A DNA stretch of 64,000 nucleotides from Streptomyces cadmiisoli (lineage in GTDB: Bacteria > Actinomycetota > Actinomycetes > Streptomycetales > Streptomycetaceae). The stretch is from contig NZ_CP030073.1 in the NCBI RefSeq assembly GCF_003261055.1, forward strand, positions 1,550,001-1,614,000. The letters run 5' to 3'. A program made the translations under genes and the position numbers. Under the pieces are notes generated by a model. The model saw nothing but the letters and a program-made list of their open reading frames with translations. It was not told the origin of the DNA and did not search any database. Shown here one piece after another: positions 32,135-40,886 of the stretch. Positions within the stretch are counted from its first letter, which is position 1, and every line of letters begins with the position of its first letter.

Positions 32135-34858
32135 GTGACACCGAGAACCAGCTGGCAGCCCGGCCGCCGCTTCCTCCTGCGGGTGGCCGGCCTGCCCGTC
32201 GAATCCGTACGTGACCTGCGCTGTCCGGACACCGCCCGCTGGGCCGACGAGGTCCTGTCGGCCGAACGGGACCTGAACGTCCGGGGCGGGGAACTCAGCG
32301 ACGTGCTCCACGCGCTGGTCCCGGCCGCCGACCGGGCCTTCCCCGACGACGGCACACGGCGCCGACGACTGCTCGCGCTGCGCCGCGACATCTTCAACAA
32401 CCGGCTGCCCGCGCAGCCCGCCGCCGCCCTCGACCTGATCACCGAGCTGGATCCCGCCGTGGCCCGCAGTACCGGGCAGTGGCTGGACGACCGCCGCGCG
32501 CTGACCGAACTGCACCGGCACGGCGCCGAACTGCTCGGCGGCGAACTGGCCCGGACCCGCGAGGTGTTGCGGGCGCTGCTGGACGAGGACCGGCTGCGGC
32601 ACGGCCTGCTGCTCGCCTCGCCGACCCTCGAAGGGCGGCTCGGGCCGTATCTGCGGCTGGGCGCGGACGAGCGCCCCGACAAACGGCTGCGCAAGGTCGA
32701 GCGTTCGGTGCTGTCGTACCTCTACCGCACGGCCTGCAAGACCAGCCCCTTCAGCACGTTCACCGGCGTCGCGCTCGGCACCTTCGGCGACGGCGCCGAC
32801 CCGGCGCTGCGGGTGCGCGAGCAGTGGCGGGGCAGGGTAAGGCTGAACGTCGTCGTACTGGCGCGTTTCGCCGAGCTGGTCCTCGCCTCGCCCGCGCTGC
32901 GTGCCGACCTCCCGGTACGGCTGGCCTCGGGCTGGGGCAGCGACGACCACCGCGTCCGTTACGTGCGCCGCTGGGTGACCGCGGGCGACGACGACGCGGC
33001 CGTCACCTTCGACGCGGTCAAGGACCGGCTGTTCTTCCTGCGCCGCAGTGGCACCCTGGACCGGCTCATCGCCCTGCTGAGCGAGCGGGACCTGCGGTAC
33101 CGGGAGGTGGTGGACTGGCTGTGCGCCGAGTACGGGGCGGACGCCGACGCCGAGCTGTGCGAGACGTACGTCTCGGCGCTGCTGCAACTCGGCATGATCC
33201 GGGTGCCCTGCCTGGACACCGATGTGCACACCGCCGACCCGCTGGACTCATTCCGGGACGCGCTGACCGCGCTGGACCGTCCGTGGGCGGTCGAGCTGGC
33301 CGCGGAACTCGGCGACGCCGCCGCGCTGCTGGCGGAGTTCCCGGACGCGGACACGGCCGGGCGGGCGGCGCTGATGCGCCGGCTGCGTGCCGGCCTGGGC
33401 GAGGCCCAGCGGCTGCTGGGCGCGGCGGACGTGTCGCTGCCGCAGACGCTGGTGTACGAGGACGCCGACGCCGGGGACGACGTCTCGTGCGGTCTGGGCG
33501 CCTGGACCGGCGCGGACGGCGGGGCGCTGCGCTCGGTGGAGCGGGTGCTGCCGGCGTTCGACCTCACCCTGCCGCAGCGCGTGACGTTCAAGGGCTTCTT
33601 CCTGGCCCGCTACGGCAAGGGCGGCCGGTGCGACGACCTGCTGGGTCTGGTCCACGACTTCCACGAGGACTTCTTCGACCAGTACCTTTCCTTCACCGCC
33701 AAGCGCGTTCCGTTCGACGCGCGGGGCGAGTACGTGCCGGAGGAGAACTGGCTGGGGCTGGAGGAGATCAGGGCGCTGGACCGGGGACGGCGGGCGTTCA
33801 TCGACCGTATGCGCGCGCTGTGGGCCGGGCACACCGGCACGGAGGACGTCGTACTGTCGGACGGTCACCTCGACGAGGTCGCCGCCGAACTGGACGGTCT
33901 CGCAGCCCCGTTCACCCCGCAGAGCCACCATGTGCAGCTGACCTCCGAGGGCGACGAGCCGCTGATGGTGCTCAACCGCTCCTACGGCGGGCTGTCGTTC
34001 CCCTTCAGCCGCTTCACCCACGTCTGGGACGACCCGTCCGGCCCCGGCCTGTCCGACCCGCTGCGGGAGCAGGCCGTACGGCTCACCCCGCCCGGAGCCG
34101 TTCTCGCCGAGCTGACCGGCGGCCCCGTCACCAGCAACCTCAACCTGCACGGGCGCCTGACCGACTACCAGATCGTGTGCCCCGGGGAGGCCAGCTCCGT
34201 CCCCGAGGACCGGCGCATCCACCTCGCCGATCTCCATCTGGAGCACGACGAGAACGAGGACCGGCTGGTGCTGCGCTCCGAGCGCCTGGGCCAAGAAGTC
34301 GTCCCCGTGTACCTCGGCTACCTGGTGCCGCTCGCGCTGCCCGAGACGCCGCGCACGCTGCTGCTGCTGTCGCCCACGTCGATGGCGCCGCTGGACGTGT
34401 GGGCCGGGGTCCCGCACGGCCCGTCGCACCTGGGCGTGACCCGCCGGCCGCGCGTCCGGCACGGCAACCTGGTCCTGGCCCGGCGCTGCTGGTCCACCAC
34501 CGCGGCGTCGCTGCCCGCGCTCCCCGCGGGCACCCCGGAGGACGAGGTGTTCCTGGCCTGGCGTCGCTGGCGCCGCGAACACGATCTGCCGACCCGGGTC
34601 TTCGCCACCGTCTCCGGCGGCCCCCGGGGCGGCGCGGGCGCCAAGCCGCAGTACCTCGACTTCGACAGTCCCCTGTCGCTCGCCGCTTTCGAGGCACTGG
34701 TCAAGTCCCCCGACGACCGGGTGGAGCTGCGCGAGATGCTCCCCTCCGAGAACGGCCTGCACGTCGTCTCCGAGCGCGGCAGCCACGTGGCGGAACTGTC
34801 CGTGGAGACCTTCACCTTCACCCCACGCACCGAGGAGAACGCACCGTGTCCGAGCTGA
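32135..34858 (+). CDS. Lantibiotic dehydratase, glutamylation (LanB N-terminal) subunit
   Basis: A 907-residue LanB N-terminal-type protein with GTG start. Such enzymes use glutamyl-tRNA to glutamylate Ser/Thr of the precursor, the first step to dehydroalanine/dehydrobutyrine. Typical segments are CKTSPFSTFTGVALG, YGKGGRCDDLLGLVHDFHEDF and a C-terminal GAKPQYLDFDSPLSLAAFE block. It lacks the elimination domain, which is the next gene, giving the split architecture of thiopeptide and goadsporin pathways. It ends 13 nt inside the next gene. Confidence 0.92.
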   Translation: MTPRTSWQPGRRFLLRVAGLPVESVRDLRCPDTARWADEVLSAERDLNVRGGELSDVLHALVPAADRAFPDDGTRRRRLLALRRDIFNNRLPAQPAAALDLITELDPAVARSTGQWLDDRRALTELHRHGAELLGGELARTREVLRALLDEDRLRHGLLLASPTLEGRLGPYLRLGADERPDKRLRKVERSVLSYLYRTACKTSPFSTFTGVALGTFGDGADPALRVREQWRGRVRLNVVVLARFAELVLASPALRADLPVRLASGWGSDDHRVRYVRRWVTAGDDDAAVTFDAVKDRLFFLRRSGTLDRLIALLSERDLRYREVVDWLCAEYGADADAELCETYVSALLQLGMIRVPCLDTDVHTADPLDSFRDALTALDRPWAVELAAELGDAAALLAEFPDADTAGRAALMRRLRAGLGEAQRLLGAADVSLPQTLVYEDADAGDDVSCGLGAWTGADGGALRSVERVLPAFDLTLPQRVTFKGFFLARYGKGGRCDDLLGLVHDFHEDFFDQYLSFTAKRVPFDARGEYVPEENWLGLEEIRALDRGRRAFIDRMRALWAGHTGTEDVVLSDGHLDEVAAELDGLAAPFTPQSHHVQLTSEGDEPLMVLNRSYGGLSFPFSRFTHVWDDPSGPGLSDPLREQAVRLTPPGAVLAELTGGPVTSNLNLHGRLTDYQIVCPGEASSVPEDRRIHLADLHLEHDENEDRLVLRSERLGQEVVPVYLGYLVPLALPETPRTLLLLSPTSMAPLDVWAGVPHGPSHLGVTRRPRVRHGNLVLARRCWSTTAASLPALPAGTPEDEVFLAWRRWRREHDLPTRVFATVSGGPRGGAGAKPQYLDFDSPLSLAAFEALVKSPDDRVELREMLPSENGLHVVSERGSHVAELSVETFTFTPRTEENAPCPS

Positions 34859-35901
34859 CCCCCTCCCCCGGCGCGTGGCAGGCCATCCACATCTTCTACG
34901 CCGCCAACCCGCAGCCCATGCTGGTGAACTGCGTCGGCCCGCTGATCTCCGGGCTCGACGACGACGGGCTGCTCGCCGGGCACTTCTTCATCAACTACTG
35001 GCTGGAGGGCCCGCACGTCCGGCTGCGTCTGAGACCGGTGTCCGAGGAGGCGACGGCCGAGGTGCGCCGCCGGGCCGAGACGGCCATCGCCGACTTCCTG
35101 CGCAGCAGGCCCGCCCTCTACGAGGTGGACTCCGGCTTCCTCAACGAGTTCTACAACACCCTCTTCGAGATCGAGTTCCCGGAGGGCGACCGCGGGGACT
35201 TCATGGGCGACGACGGCCGGATGCGGCTGCGGCCGAACAACTCCCAGTCCTACGAGCCGTACGAGCCCGAGTACGGCAAGTACGGCGGACCGGCGGGCGT
35301 CGCCCTCGCCGAGTGGCACTTCGCGCACTCCAGCGACCTCGTCATCGAGGCGTTCGCCACGATGAACCTGCACCTGCGGACCGTGCTGCTCGGCACGTCC
35401 GCCCAGTTGATGATGGTCATGGCGGGCTGCTTCCTGCCCGACGACGACGAACTCGCCGACTACCTGGAGAGCTACTACGAGTTCTGGCACAAGGCGTTCC
35501 CCGGCACGGGGTTCATCGGCTCCACGGAGTACGACCGCAGCTACGCCGAGATGGCGCCGAGACTGGGCCGCCGCTTCGCCGAGATCCGCCGGGCCGTCGC
35601 CACCGACCGGCTCGACCGGCTGCCCGCGTTCCTGCGCGGCTGGGCGGAGCACTGCCTCGAGCTGCGGAAGCGTGCCGTGGCCCTGGCCGAGGCCGGCGAC
35701 CTGGTGTTCCGCTCCTGGGACGGCACCCGTGACGAGCGGGTCACCGACCCGGCGGTCGCTCTGCCGCTGCTGCTCTCTCCGTACATGCACATGACCAACA
35801 ACCGGCTCCATGTGACGATCCGGGACGAGGCCTATCTCTCGCACGTGCTCGGGCGGGTCCTGCGGTCCGGGACCGCCGCCGCCGCGGAGGCCGCCTCATG
35901 A
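34846..35901 (+). CDS. Thiopeptide-type bacteriocin biosynthesis protein (SpaB_C-like elimination domain)
   Basis: A 351-residue stand-alone LanB C-terminal-like protein starting at GTG 34,846 (GAGGAG upstream), overlapping the dehydratase gene. It has the family hallmarks WQAIHIFYAANP, the YEPEYGKYGGPAGVALAEWHF block, a long helical region and a final MTNNRLHVTIRDEAYL. It should eliminate glutamate from glutamylated Ser/Thr to give dehydroamino acids. Pyridine synthases of thiopeptides share this fold, but only one such protein is present, so it is assigned to elimination; a dual or alternative role cannot be excluded. Confidence 0.9.
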   Translation: MSELTPSPGAWQAIHIFYAANPQPMLVNCVGPLISGLDDDGLLAGHFFINYWLEGPHVRLRLRPVSEEATAEVRRRAETAIADFLRSRPALYEVDSGFLNEFYNTLFEIEFPEGDRGDFMGDDGRMRLRPNNSQSYEPYEPEYGKYGGPAGVALAEWHFAHSSDLVIEAFATMNLHLRTVLLGTSAQLMMVMAGCFLPDDDELADYLESYYEFWHKAFPGTGFIGSTEYDRSYAEMAPRLGRRFAEIRRAVATDRLDRLPAFLRGWAEHCLELRKRAVALAEAGDLVFRSWDGTRDERVTDPAVALPLLLSPYMHMTNNRLHVTIRDEAYLSHVLGRVLRSGTAAAAEAAS

Positions 35902-37010
35902 GCCCCGACCGGGCCGACGTGTTCACCCACCGGCCGCGGCTGCGGCCGGAGATCCTGCTCAGCCCGCCGCTGCTGCGCGGCCCGGTCACCGTCCACCTGA
36001 TCAGGGACCCCTCGGACGGCACCTCCTTCGAGGTGGGGCCGAAGGAGTTCTTCCTCATCTCCCGGCTGGACGGCGTCCGGAGCCTGGAGGAGATCGGCGC
36101 CGAGTACGCCGCCGCCTTCGGGCGACGGCTGGGCGAGGCCAACTGGCACCAGCTGCTGGGTCTGCTGGGCACCAAGCGGCTGCTGGCCGGCGCGCCGGCC
36201 CGCGAGCCGGCCGCCGCGCCGCCCGGCCCGCCCTTCAGCGGCACGCTGCTGCGCGGCAGCCTGCGTCTGGTCGCCGACGCCGGCCGGACCACCGGGCGTC
36301 TGCACGGGGCGCTGCGCCCGCTGCTGCGCCGGGGGGTGCTGCTGCCGCTGCTGGCGCTCTGCCTGGCCATGGAGGTGGTGCTGGCCGCCGCGTCCGGCAC
36401 GCTGCTGCGCGACACCTGGTGGCTGTTCCAGCAGCCGGTGGCGCTGGTCGCCGTGTTCACCCTGCTGTGGCTGAGCACCGCCGGCCACGAGCTCGCGCAC
36501 GGCATCGCCGCCCGCCACCACGGCGGCACGGTGAGCGAGATCGGCCTGCGCTGGCGGCTGCCCGTCGCGATCATGTACTGCCGGGTGGACAACTACCGCT
36601 TCCTCACCCGCCGTCGGCACCAGCTGGTGATCGGCGCCGCCGGCGCCTTCGCCAACCTGCTGTTCCTGCTGCCCTTCGCCGTGTGGTGGGCGGCGCTGGA
36701 GACGGGTGACCCGACCCGCAGGGTGCTGTCGGGGCTGCTCCTGCTGGGCAGCGTCCAGGCACTGGTCAACCTGCTGCCCCTGCCGCCGCTGGACGGCTAC
36801 ACCATGCTCGGTCACGCCCTGGGCGTGTCCGGCTACGCGCCCGAGAGCGGGCGCTATCTGAGACTGCGGCTGCGCGACCGGCAGGCCGCGGCCGTGTACC
36901 CGCGCCGCGCGCGGGTGCTGTACCTGGCATACGGGATCGGCTCGTCCGTTCTGGTCTGTCTGCTCGCGGCCGGTGTCGTCACGGCCGCGATTGTCCTGCT
37001 AGCCCCCTGA
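35898..37010 (+). CDS. PqqD-like/M50 membrane metalloprotease of the RiPP cluster
   Basis: A 370-residue integral membrane protein whose ATG overlaps the previous stop (ATGA). Residues about 1-95 resemble a PqqD-type winged helix (GTSFEVGPKEFFLISRLDGVRSLEEIGAEY). The rest has several membrane helices and the M50 site-2-protease-like motifs HELAH (from residue 197) and LPLPPLDGY (near 298). A membrane protease with its own leader-binding-like domain, next to the exporter genes, may cleave the leader during export. Known relatives occur in RiPP exporters; this activity is inferred. Confidence 0.85.
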   Translation: MSPDRADVFTHRPRLRPEILLSPPLLRGPVTVHLIRDPSDGTSFEVGPKEFFLISRLDGVRSLEEIGAEYAAAFGRRLGEANWHQLLGLLGTKRLLAGAPAREPAAAPPGPPFSGTLLRGSLRLVADAGRTTGRLHGALRPLLRRGVLLPLLALCLAMEVVLAAASGTLLRDTWWLFQQPVALVAVFTLLWLSTAGHELAHGIAARHHGGTVSEIGLRWRLPVAIMYCRVDNYRFLTRRRHQLVIGAAGAFANLLFLLPFAVWWAALETGDPTRRVLSGLLLLGSVQALVNLLPLPPLDGYTMLGHALGVSGYAPESGRYLRLRLRDRQAAAVYPRRARVLYLAYGIGSSVLVCLLAAGVVTAAIVLLAP

Positions 37011-37034
37011 CGGGCCTGTTCCGAGGAGCTGTTC

Positions 37035-38069
37035 ATGACGGAGACGGAAACCGTGCCGGCGGACCCCGGCAACCTCCTGGCGGACACCGCCATCCATGTC
37101 GAGGAGGTGAACAAGCGCTACGGCACCCGCCAGGCGCTGAACGGGGTGTCGCTGCGGATCGGCCGCGGCGAGTTCTTCGGTCTGCTCGGCCCCAACGGGG
37201 CGGGGAAGACCACCCTGGTGGAGATCATGGAGGGCCTGCGCCGGGCCGACTCGGGCACGGTCGGCGTGCTGGGCAGCGCCCCGTGGCCGCGCAATGTCGC
37301 GCTGCTGCCCCGGATCGGTGTCCAGACCCAGTCGTCGGCGTTCTTCGTGCGGCAGAAGGCCCATGAGCACCTGGCGACGGTGGCCGCCCTCTACCGCGCC
37401 GACCGGGCCGCGGTGGACCGCACGTTGGCGGCGGTCGGGCTGACGGCGCAGCGCGACACCCGGGTGGAGAACCTCTCGGGCGGTCAGCGCCAGCGGCTGG
37501 CCATCGCCTCCGCGCTGGTCCACGATCCCGAACTCATCTTCCTGGACGAGCCCACGGCCGCGCTGGACCCGCAGGCCCGGCGGGATCTGTGGGACGTGCT
37601 GCGCGGTCTGAAGGAGGCGGGCCGCACCATCGTGTACACCACCCACCACCTGGACGAGGCGGAAGCCCTGTGCGACCGGGTGGCGATCCTCGTGGAGGGC
37701 CGGATCGCGGCGCTGGACTCGCCGCGCGGACTGGTCGGCGCCGCGGGCGCGCCCACCTCCGTGCTGCTGCCGCCGGAGCGCATGACGGTCGCCGAGGCGT
37801 CCGCCGTTCCGGGCGTCGAGCGCGCGAGTGTGCGGGGCGGCAGCCTCGTACTGGAGACGCAGGTGTCCGGCCAGGTGCTGTCGGCGCTCGACGCGCGGGG
37901 CGGCCTGGACGGTGTGCAGACCCGCACCGCCACCCTCGAGGACGTCTACCTCCAGCTCACCTCCACCGCCGGCACCGCCGGCACCGCCGGCGAGCACACC
38001 GAGAACGCCGCGAACGTCAAGAACGCCGAGAACGCCGAGAACGCCGAGAACACGGAGCACCAGGCATGA
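37035..38069 (+). CDS. ABC transporter ATP-binding protein
   Basis: A 344-residue ATPase of the DrrA/antibiotic-export type: Walker A GPNGAGKTT, signature LSGGQRQR, Walker B LIFLDEPT, switch His in YTTHHLDEAE. The last 35 residues are low-complexity, encoded by short tandem repeats (Thr-Ala-Gly then Asn-Ala-Glu units) at 37,967-38,055, and are probably dispensable. It overlaps the permease start (ATGA). It would export and give self-protection against the RiPP. Confidence 0.95.
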   Translation: MTETETVPADPGNLLADTAIHVEEVNKRYGTRQALNGVSLRIGRGEFFGLLGPNGAGKTTLVEIMEGLRRADSGTVGVLGSAPWPRNVALLPRIGVQTQSSAFFVRQKAHEHLATVAALYRADRAAVDRTLAAVGLTAQRDTRVENLSGGQRQRLAIASALVHDPELIFLDEPTAALDPQARRDLWDVLRGLKEAGRTIVYTTHHLDEAEALCDRVAILVEGRIAALDSPRGLVGAAGAPTSVLLPPERMTVAEASAVPGVERASVRGGSLVLETQVSGQVLSALDARGGLDGVQTRTATLEDVYLQLTSTAGTAGTAGEHTENAANVKNAENAENAENTEHQA

Positions 38070-38821
38070 GCGCCTACGGGGCACTGACCACAGCCGGCTA
38101 CCGGGCCCAGGTCCGGGACGCCGCCACCCTCTTCTTCACCTTCGCCTTCCCCCTGGTCTTCCTGGTGGTCTTCGGGCTGATCTTCAGCGGCCAGGAGGTG
38201 GAGGAGACCGGCCGGCCCTACATCTCCTACATCGCGCCCGGAGTGATGTCGTGGGGCGTGGGCAACGCGGCGGTGTTCGGCATCGCGTTCACGCTGATGC
38301 AGTGGCGGCGCGACGATCTGCTCCGTCTGATCCGCATGACGCCGACGAGCCTGCCCACCGTCCTGGCGTCGCGGTACGTACTGGCGCTCGCCGTCGGCGT
38401 CGTGCAGGCCGTGGTGTTCGTCGCGGTGGCGATGCTGCCGATGTTCGGCCTGGAGCTGGACTCCCGGTGGCCGCTGGCGCTGCCCGTGCTGCTGCTCGGC
38501 ATCACCGCGTTCCTGACGATGGGCGTGATCATCGGCTCGTACGCCGACACCCCGGAGGCGGTCGCCGCCATCGCGAACTTCCTTATGGTGCCGATGGCGT
38601 TCCTGTCCGGTTCGTTCCTGCCGCTGGACATGATGCCGTCGTGGCTCCAGACGGTCTCCCTGGTGCTGCCGCTGCGCTACTTCAACGACGCCGTCTCCGC
38701 CTCCCTGTCGGGCGCCGGAAGCGTCGGGGACATCGCGGTGGACTGCGGCGCGCTGATCGCCTTCACCGTCGTCTTCGCCGCCATCGGCCTGAAGACCTTC
38801 CGCTGGAGCAACCGCGCATGA
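38066..38821 (+). CDS. ABC-2 type transporter permease
   Basis: A 251-residue ABC-2 permease with about six membrane helices (AATLFFTFAFPLVFLVVFGL; GVVQAVVFVAVAMLPMFGL; LALPVLLLGITAFLTMGVII; PMAFLSGSFLPLDMMPSWL). It pairs with the preceding ATPase to make the exporter. Start and stop both overlap neighbours by ATGA, so ATPase, permease and second YcaO are translated as one coupled unit. Confidence 0.95.
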   Translation: MSAYGALTTAGYRAQVRDAATLFFTFAFPLVFLVVFGLIFSGQEVEETGRPYISYIAPGVMSWGVGNAAVFGIAFTLMQWRRDDLLRLIRMTPTSLPTVLASRYVLALAVGVVQAVVFVAVAMLPMFGLELDSRWPLALPVLLLGITAFLTMGVIIGSYADTPEAVAAIANFLMVPMAFLSGSFLPLDMMPSWLQTVSLVLPLRYFNDAVSASLSGAGSVGDIAVDCGALIAFTVVFAAIGLKTFRWSNRA

Positions 38822-40758
38822 CGACGACTGTGACCGAAGGGCTGCCGCTGGAGGAGGCACGGCGGCTGCTGCGGACGGAGCTGACGAAGCGGTGCGCCCC
38901 CGGCCGGGCCCCCGGCGTGGTGCCGCTCGGGGCGCGCGACGTGCTGGGCGGACCGGCCGGCGATCCGTGGGCTCCCGAACGGCCCACCGCCACGGTGCAC
39001 CTGACCGCGCGCGAGGTACTGGTGGGCCCGTGGGGCGGCGACGCCGACGCGCGGGCCTGCGGCACGTGTCTGGCGATGCGCTGGCAGCGGCTGCGCTCAC
39101 GCACCGAGCGGGAGGCGCTGGAGACGGGCAGGCCGTGGAGCTTCGCCCCGGGATGGCCCGAGCGGCCCGCCTTCCTCGCGGACGCCGTGCACCTGCTGTA
39201 CGAGGCGGTCGTCGCTTCGCCGGGCGCGGTGCCGCCCGGCGCGACGGCGGCCGACCGGTCGCTGCCGCAGGTCTCGTGCCTGGACGTGGCGACGCTGACC
39301 GTGCGGACCTTCCCGCTGTACGCCGACCCGCTGTGCCCGCACTGCGGTACCGGCGGGACGGACGACCGCGAGTCCGCCGATCTGGCCCTGGTCCCCCGTC
39401 CGAAGCCGGACCCCGGCGCCTACCGGCTGCGTGCGGCGTCCTCCTACCCGCTGGCGCCGTCCGCGCTGGCGAATCCCGTCACGGGCCTGCTCGGCGCCGG
39501 GACCTGGATCAACGTCACCTCGCCCACCACCGCCCCGGTCGCGGGCAGCGTGTTCATGCGCGGGTACGCGGGGCTGACCGATGTGACCTGGAGCGGCCAG
39601 GCCAACGGGTTCTCGGCCAGCCGGGATCTGGCTTTCCTGGAGGGGCTCGAGCGGTACGCGGGCACGCACCGGCGGCGGGGGACGAAGCTGCTGACGGCCT
39701 CGTACAACAGCCTCGGCGAGGACGCGCTCGACCCCGCCGCGTGCGGCTTCTACTCCGCGGAGACCTACCGGGACGACCCGATGGTCGACCCGTTCGACCC
39801 CGACCGGCCGATCCCGTGGGTGTGGGGCTACTCCCTGCGCGACGAGCGTCCGGTGCTCGTACCCGCCCGGCTGGTGCACTACAGCGCGGGGCTGGCGGCG
39901 GACAACTTCGTCTTCGAGTGCTCCAACGGCTGCGCCATCGGCAGCTGCCTGGAGGAGGCGGTGCTCGGCGGGCTGCTCGAACTGATCGAGCGGGACGCCT
40001 TCCTGCTCGCCTGGTACGGCGGAACCCGGCTGACGGAGATCGACCTCGCCACGGTGGGCGACCCCACCGTCCGCGCCATGATCGACCGTGCCGCGCTCCA
40101 GGGGTACGACGTGCACGCCTTCGACAACCGGATCGACCTGGCGGTGCCGGTCGTCACCGGCCTGGCGGTCCGGCGGGACGGCGGACCGGGGCTGCACTCC
40201 TTCGGCGCCGGCGCCTCACTGGACCCGTCGGCCGCGCTGGAGGGCGCCCTGTCGGAGGTGCTGACCTACATTCCGCACCTGCCCGGGCAGGTGGAGGAAC
40301 GGCGCGCCGAACTGGAGGCGATGGCCGCCGACTTCACGAAGGTGCTGCACCTGAAGGACCACGCGCAGCTCTACGGCCTGCCGGAGACGGCGGCGCACGT
40401 GACCCGGTACCACGAGCCGCGGGCGGTCCTGCCGATGGCCGAGGTGTACGCGTCGTGGGAGTCCTCCGGACGTCCGCGCACCGGGGATCTGGCGGACGAC
40501 GTGGCGCTGTGCCGCGACGAGTTGGCGGGCGCGGGCCTCGATGTCGTCGTCGTGGACCAGACGACGCCGGAGCAGGAGCGGATGGGGCTGCGGACGGTCT
40601 GCGTGCTGGCTCCCGGACTGCTGCCGATCGACTTCGGCTGGTCGCGCCAGCGGGCCCTGCTGATGCCCCGGCTGCGGACCGCGGCCCGCCGCGGCGGACT
40701 GCGTGCCACGGACCTGGCGGAGCGGGAGATCAGACGGGTCCCGCATCCGTTCCCGTGA
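38818..40758 (+). CDS. YcaO cyclodehydratase 2
   Basis: A 646-residue YcaO protein coupled to the permease by ATGA. It parallels YcaO 1 along its length: CxxC pairs near residues 81 (CGTC) and 174 (CPHC), intact ATP-site motifs (FLEGLERYAG near 274; LLELIERDAF), the same LLPIDFGWSRQRALLMPRLRT stretch and a Pro-rich end VPHPFP. Two catalytic YcaO paralogues in one operon suggest division of labour, for instance thiazoline versus oxazoline formation. No TfuA partner is present, so thioamidation is unlikely. Confidence 0.92.
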   Translation: MTTTVTEGLPLEEARRLLRTELTKRCAPGRAPGVVPLGARDVLGGPAGDPWAPERPTATVHLTAREVLVGPWGGDADARACGTCLAMRWQRLRSRTEREALETGRPWSFAPGWPERPAFLADAVHLLYEAVVASPGAVPPGATAADRSLPQVSCLDVATLTVRTFPLYADPLCPHCGTGGTDDRESADLALVPRPKPDPGAYRLRAASSYPLAPSALANPVTGLLGAGTWINVTSPTTAPVAGSVFMRGYAGLTDVTWSGQANGFSASRDLAFLEGLERYAGTHRRRGTKLLTASYNSLGEDALDPAACGFYSAETYRDDPMVDPFDPDRPIPWVWGYSLRDERPVLVPARLVHYSAGLAADNFVFECSNGCAIGSCLEEAVLGGLLELIERDAFLLAWYGGTRLTEIDLATVGDPTVRAMIDRAALQGYDVHAFDNRIDLAVPVVTGLAVRRDGGPGLHSFGAGASLDPSAALEGALSEVLTYIPHLPGQVEERRAELEAMAADFTKVLHLKDHAQLYGLPETAAHVTRYHEPRAVLPMAEVYASWESSGRPRTGDLADDVALCRDELAGAGLDVVVVDQTTPEQERMGLRTVCVLAPGLLPIDFGWSRQRALLMPRLRTAARRGGLRATDLAEREIRRVPHPFP

Positions 40759-40785
40759 CGGGCGCGGCGCCTCGGGAACGCACGG

Positions 40786-40838
40786 CGGCCGGGCCGTCGC
40801 CCACCACTCCACGGGAAGTGGCGGGCGGCGCCCGGCCG
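40786..40838. terminator. Nested hairpin ending the RiPP operon
   Basis: CGGCCGGGC (40,786-40,794) pairs with GCCCGGCCG (40,830-40,838), enclosing a second stem built from CGCCC-a-CCACT and AGTGG-c-GGGCG. It lies 28 nt after the second ycaO stop. Confidence 0.65.
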
Positions 40839-40842
40839 TTTC

Positions 40843-40865
40843 GGCGTCCGGCGGTGCCGGACGCC
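40843..40865. terminator. 10-bp perfect hairpin downstream of the precursor gene
   Basis: GGCGTCCGGC (40,843-40,852) and GCCGGACGCC (40,856-40,865) with a 3-nt loop, just beyond the stop of the leftward precursor gene. It can terminate the precursor transcript and protect its 3' end. Confidence 0.75.
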
Positions 40866-40886
40866 GAGGCACTGCGGGCCCGAGGA

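Noticed and set aside
30371..33229. 952-codon open frame on the minus strand opposite the SagB-type and LanB genes
   Set aside because: The plus-strand genes have clear domains and overlapping starts; the minus frame shows only Arg/Gly/Val/Pro-rich shadow sequence.
34846..35901. Pyridine synthase assignment for the SpaB_C-like protein
   Set aside because: Only one such protein is present and its order directly after the glutamylation enzyme and its YEPE...GG block fit the elimination subunit; the alternative is kept as an open question.
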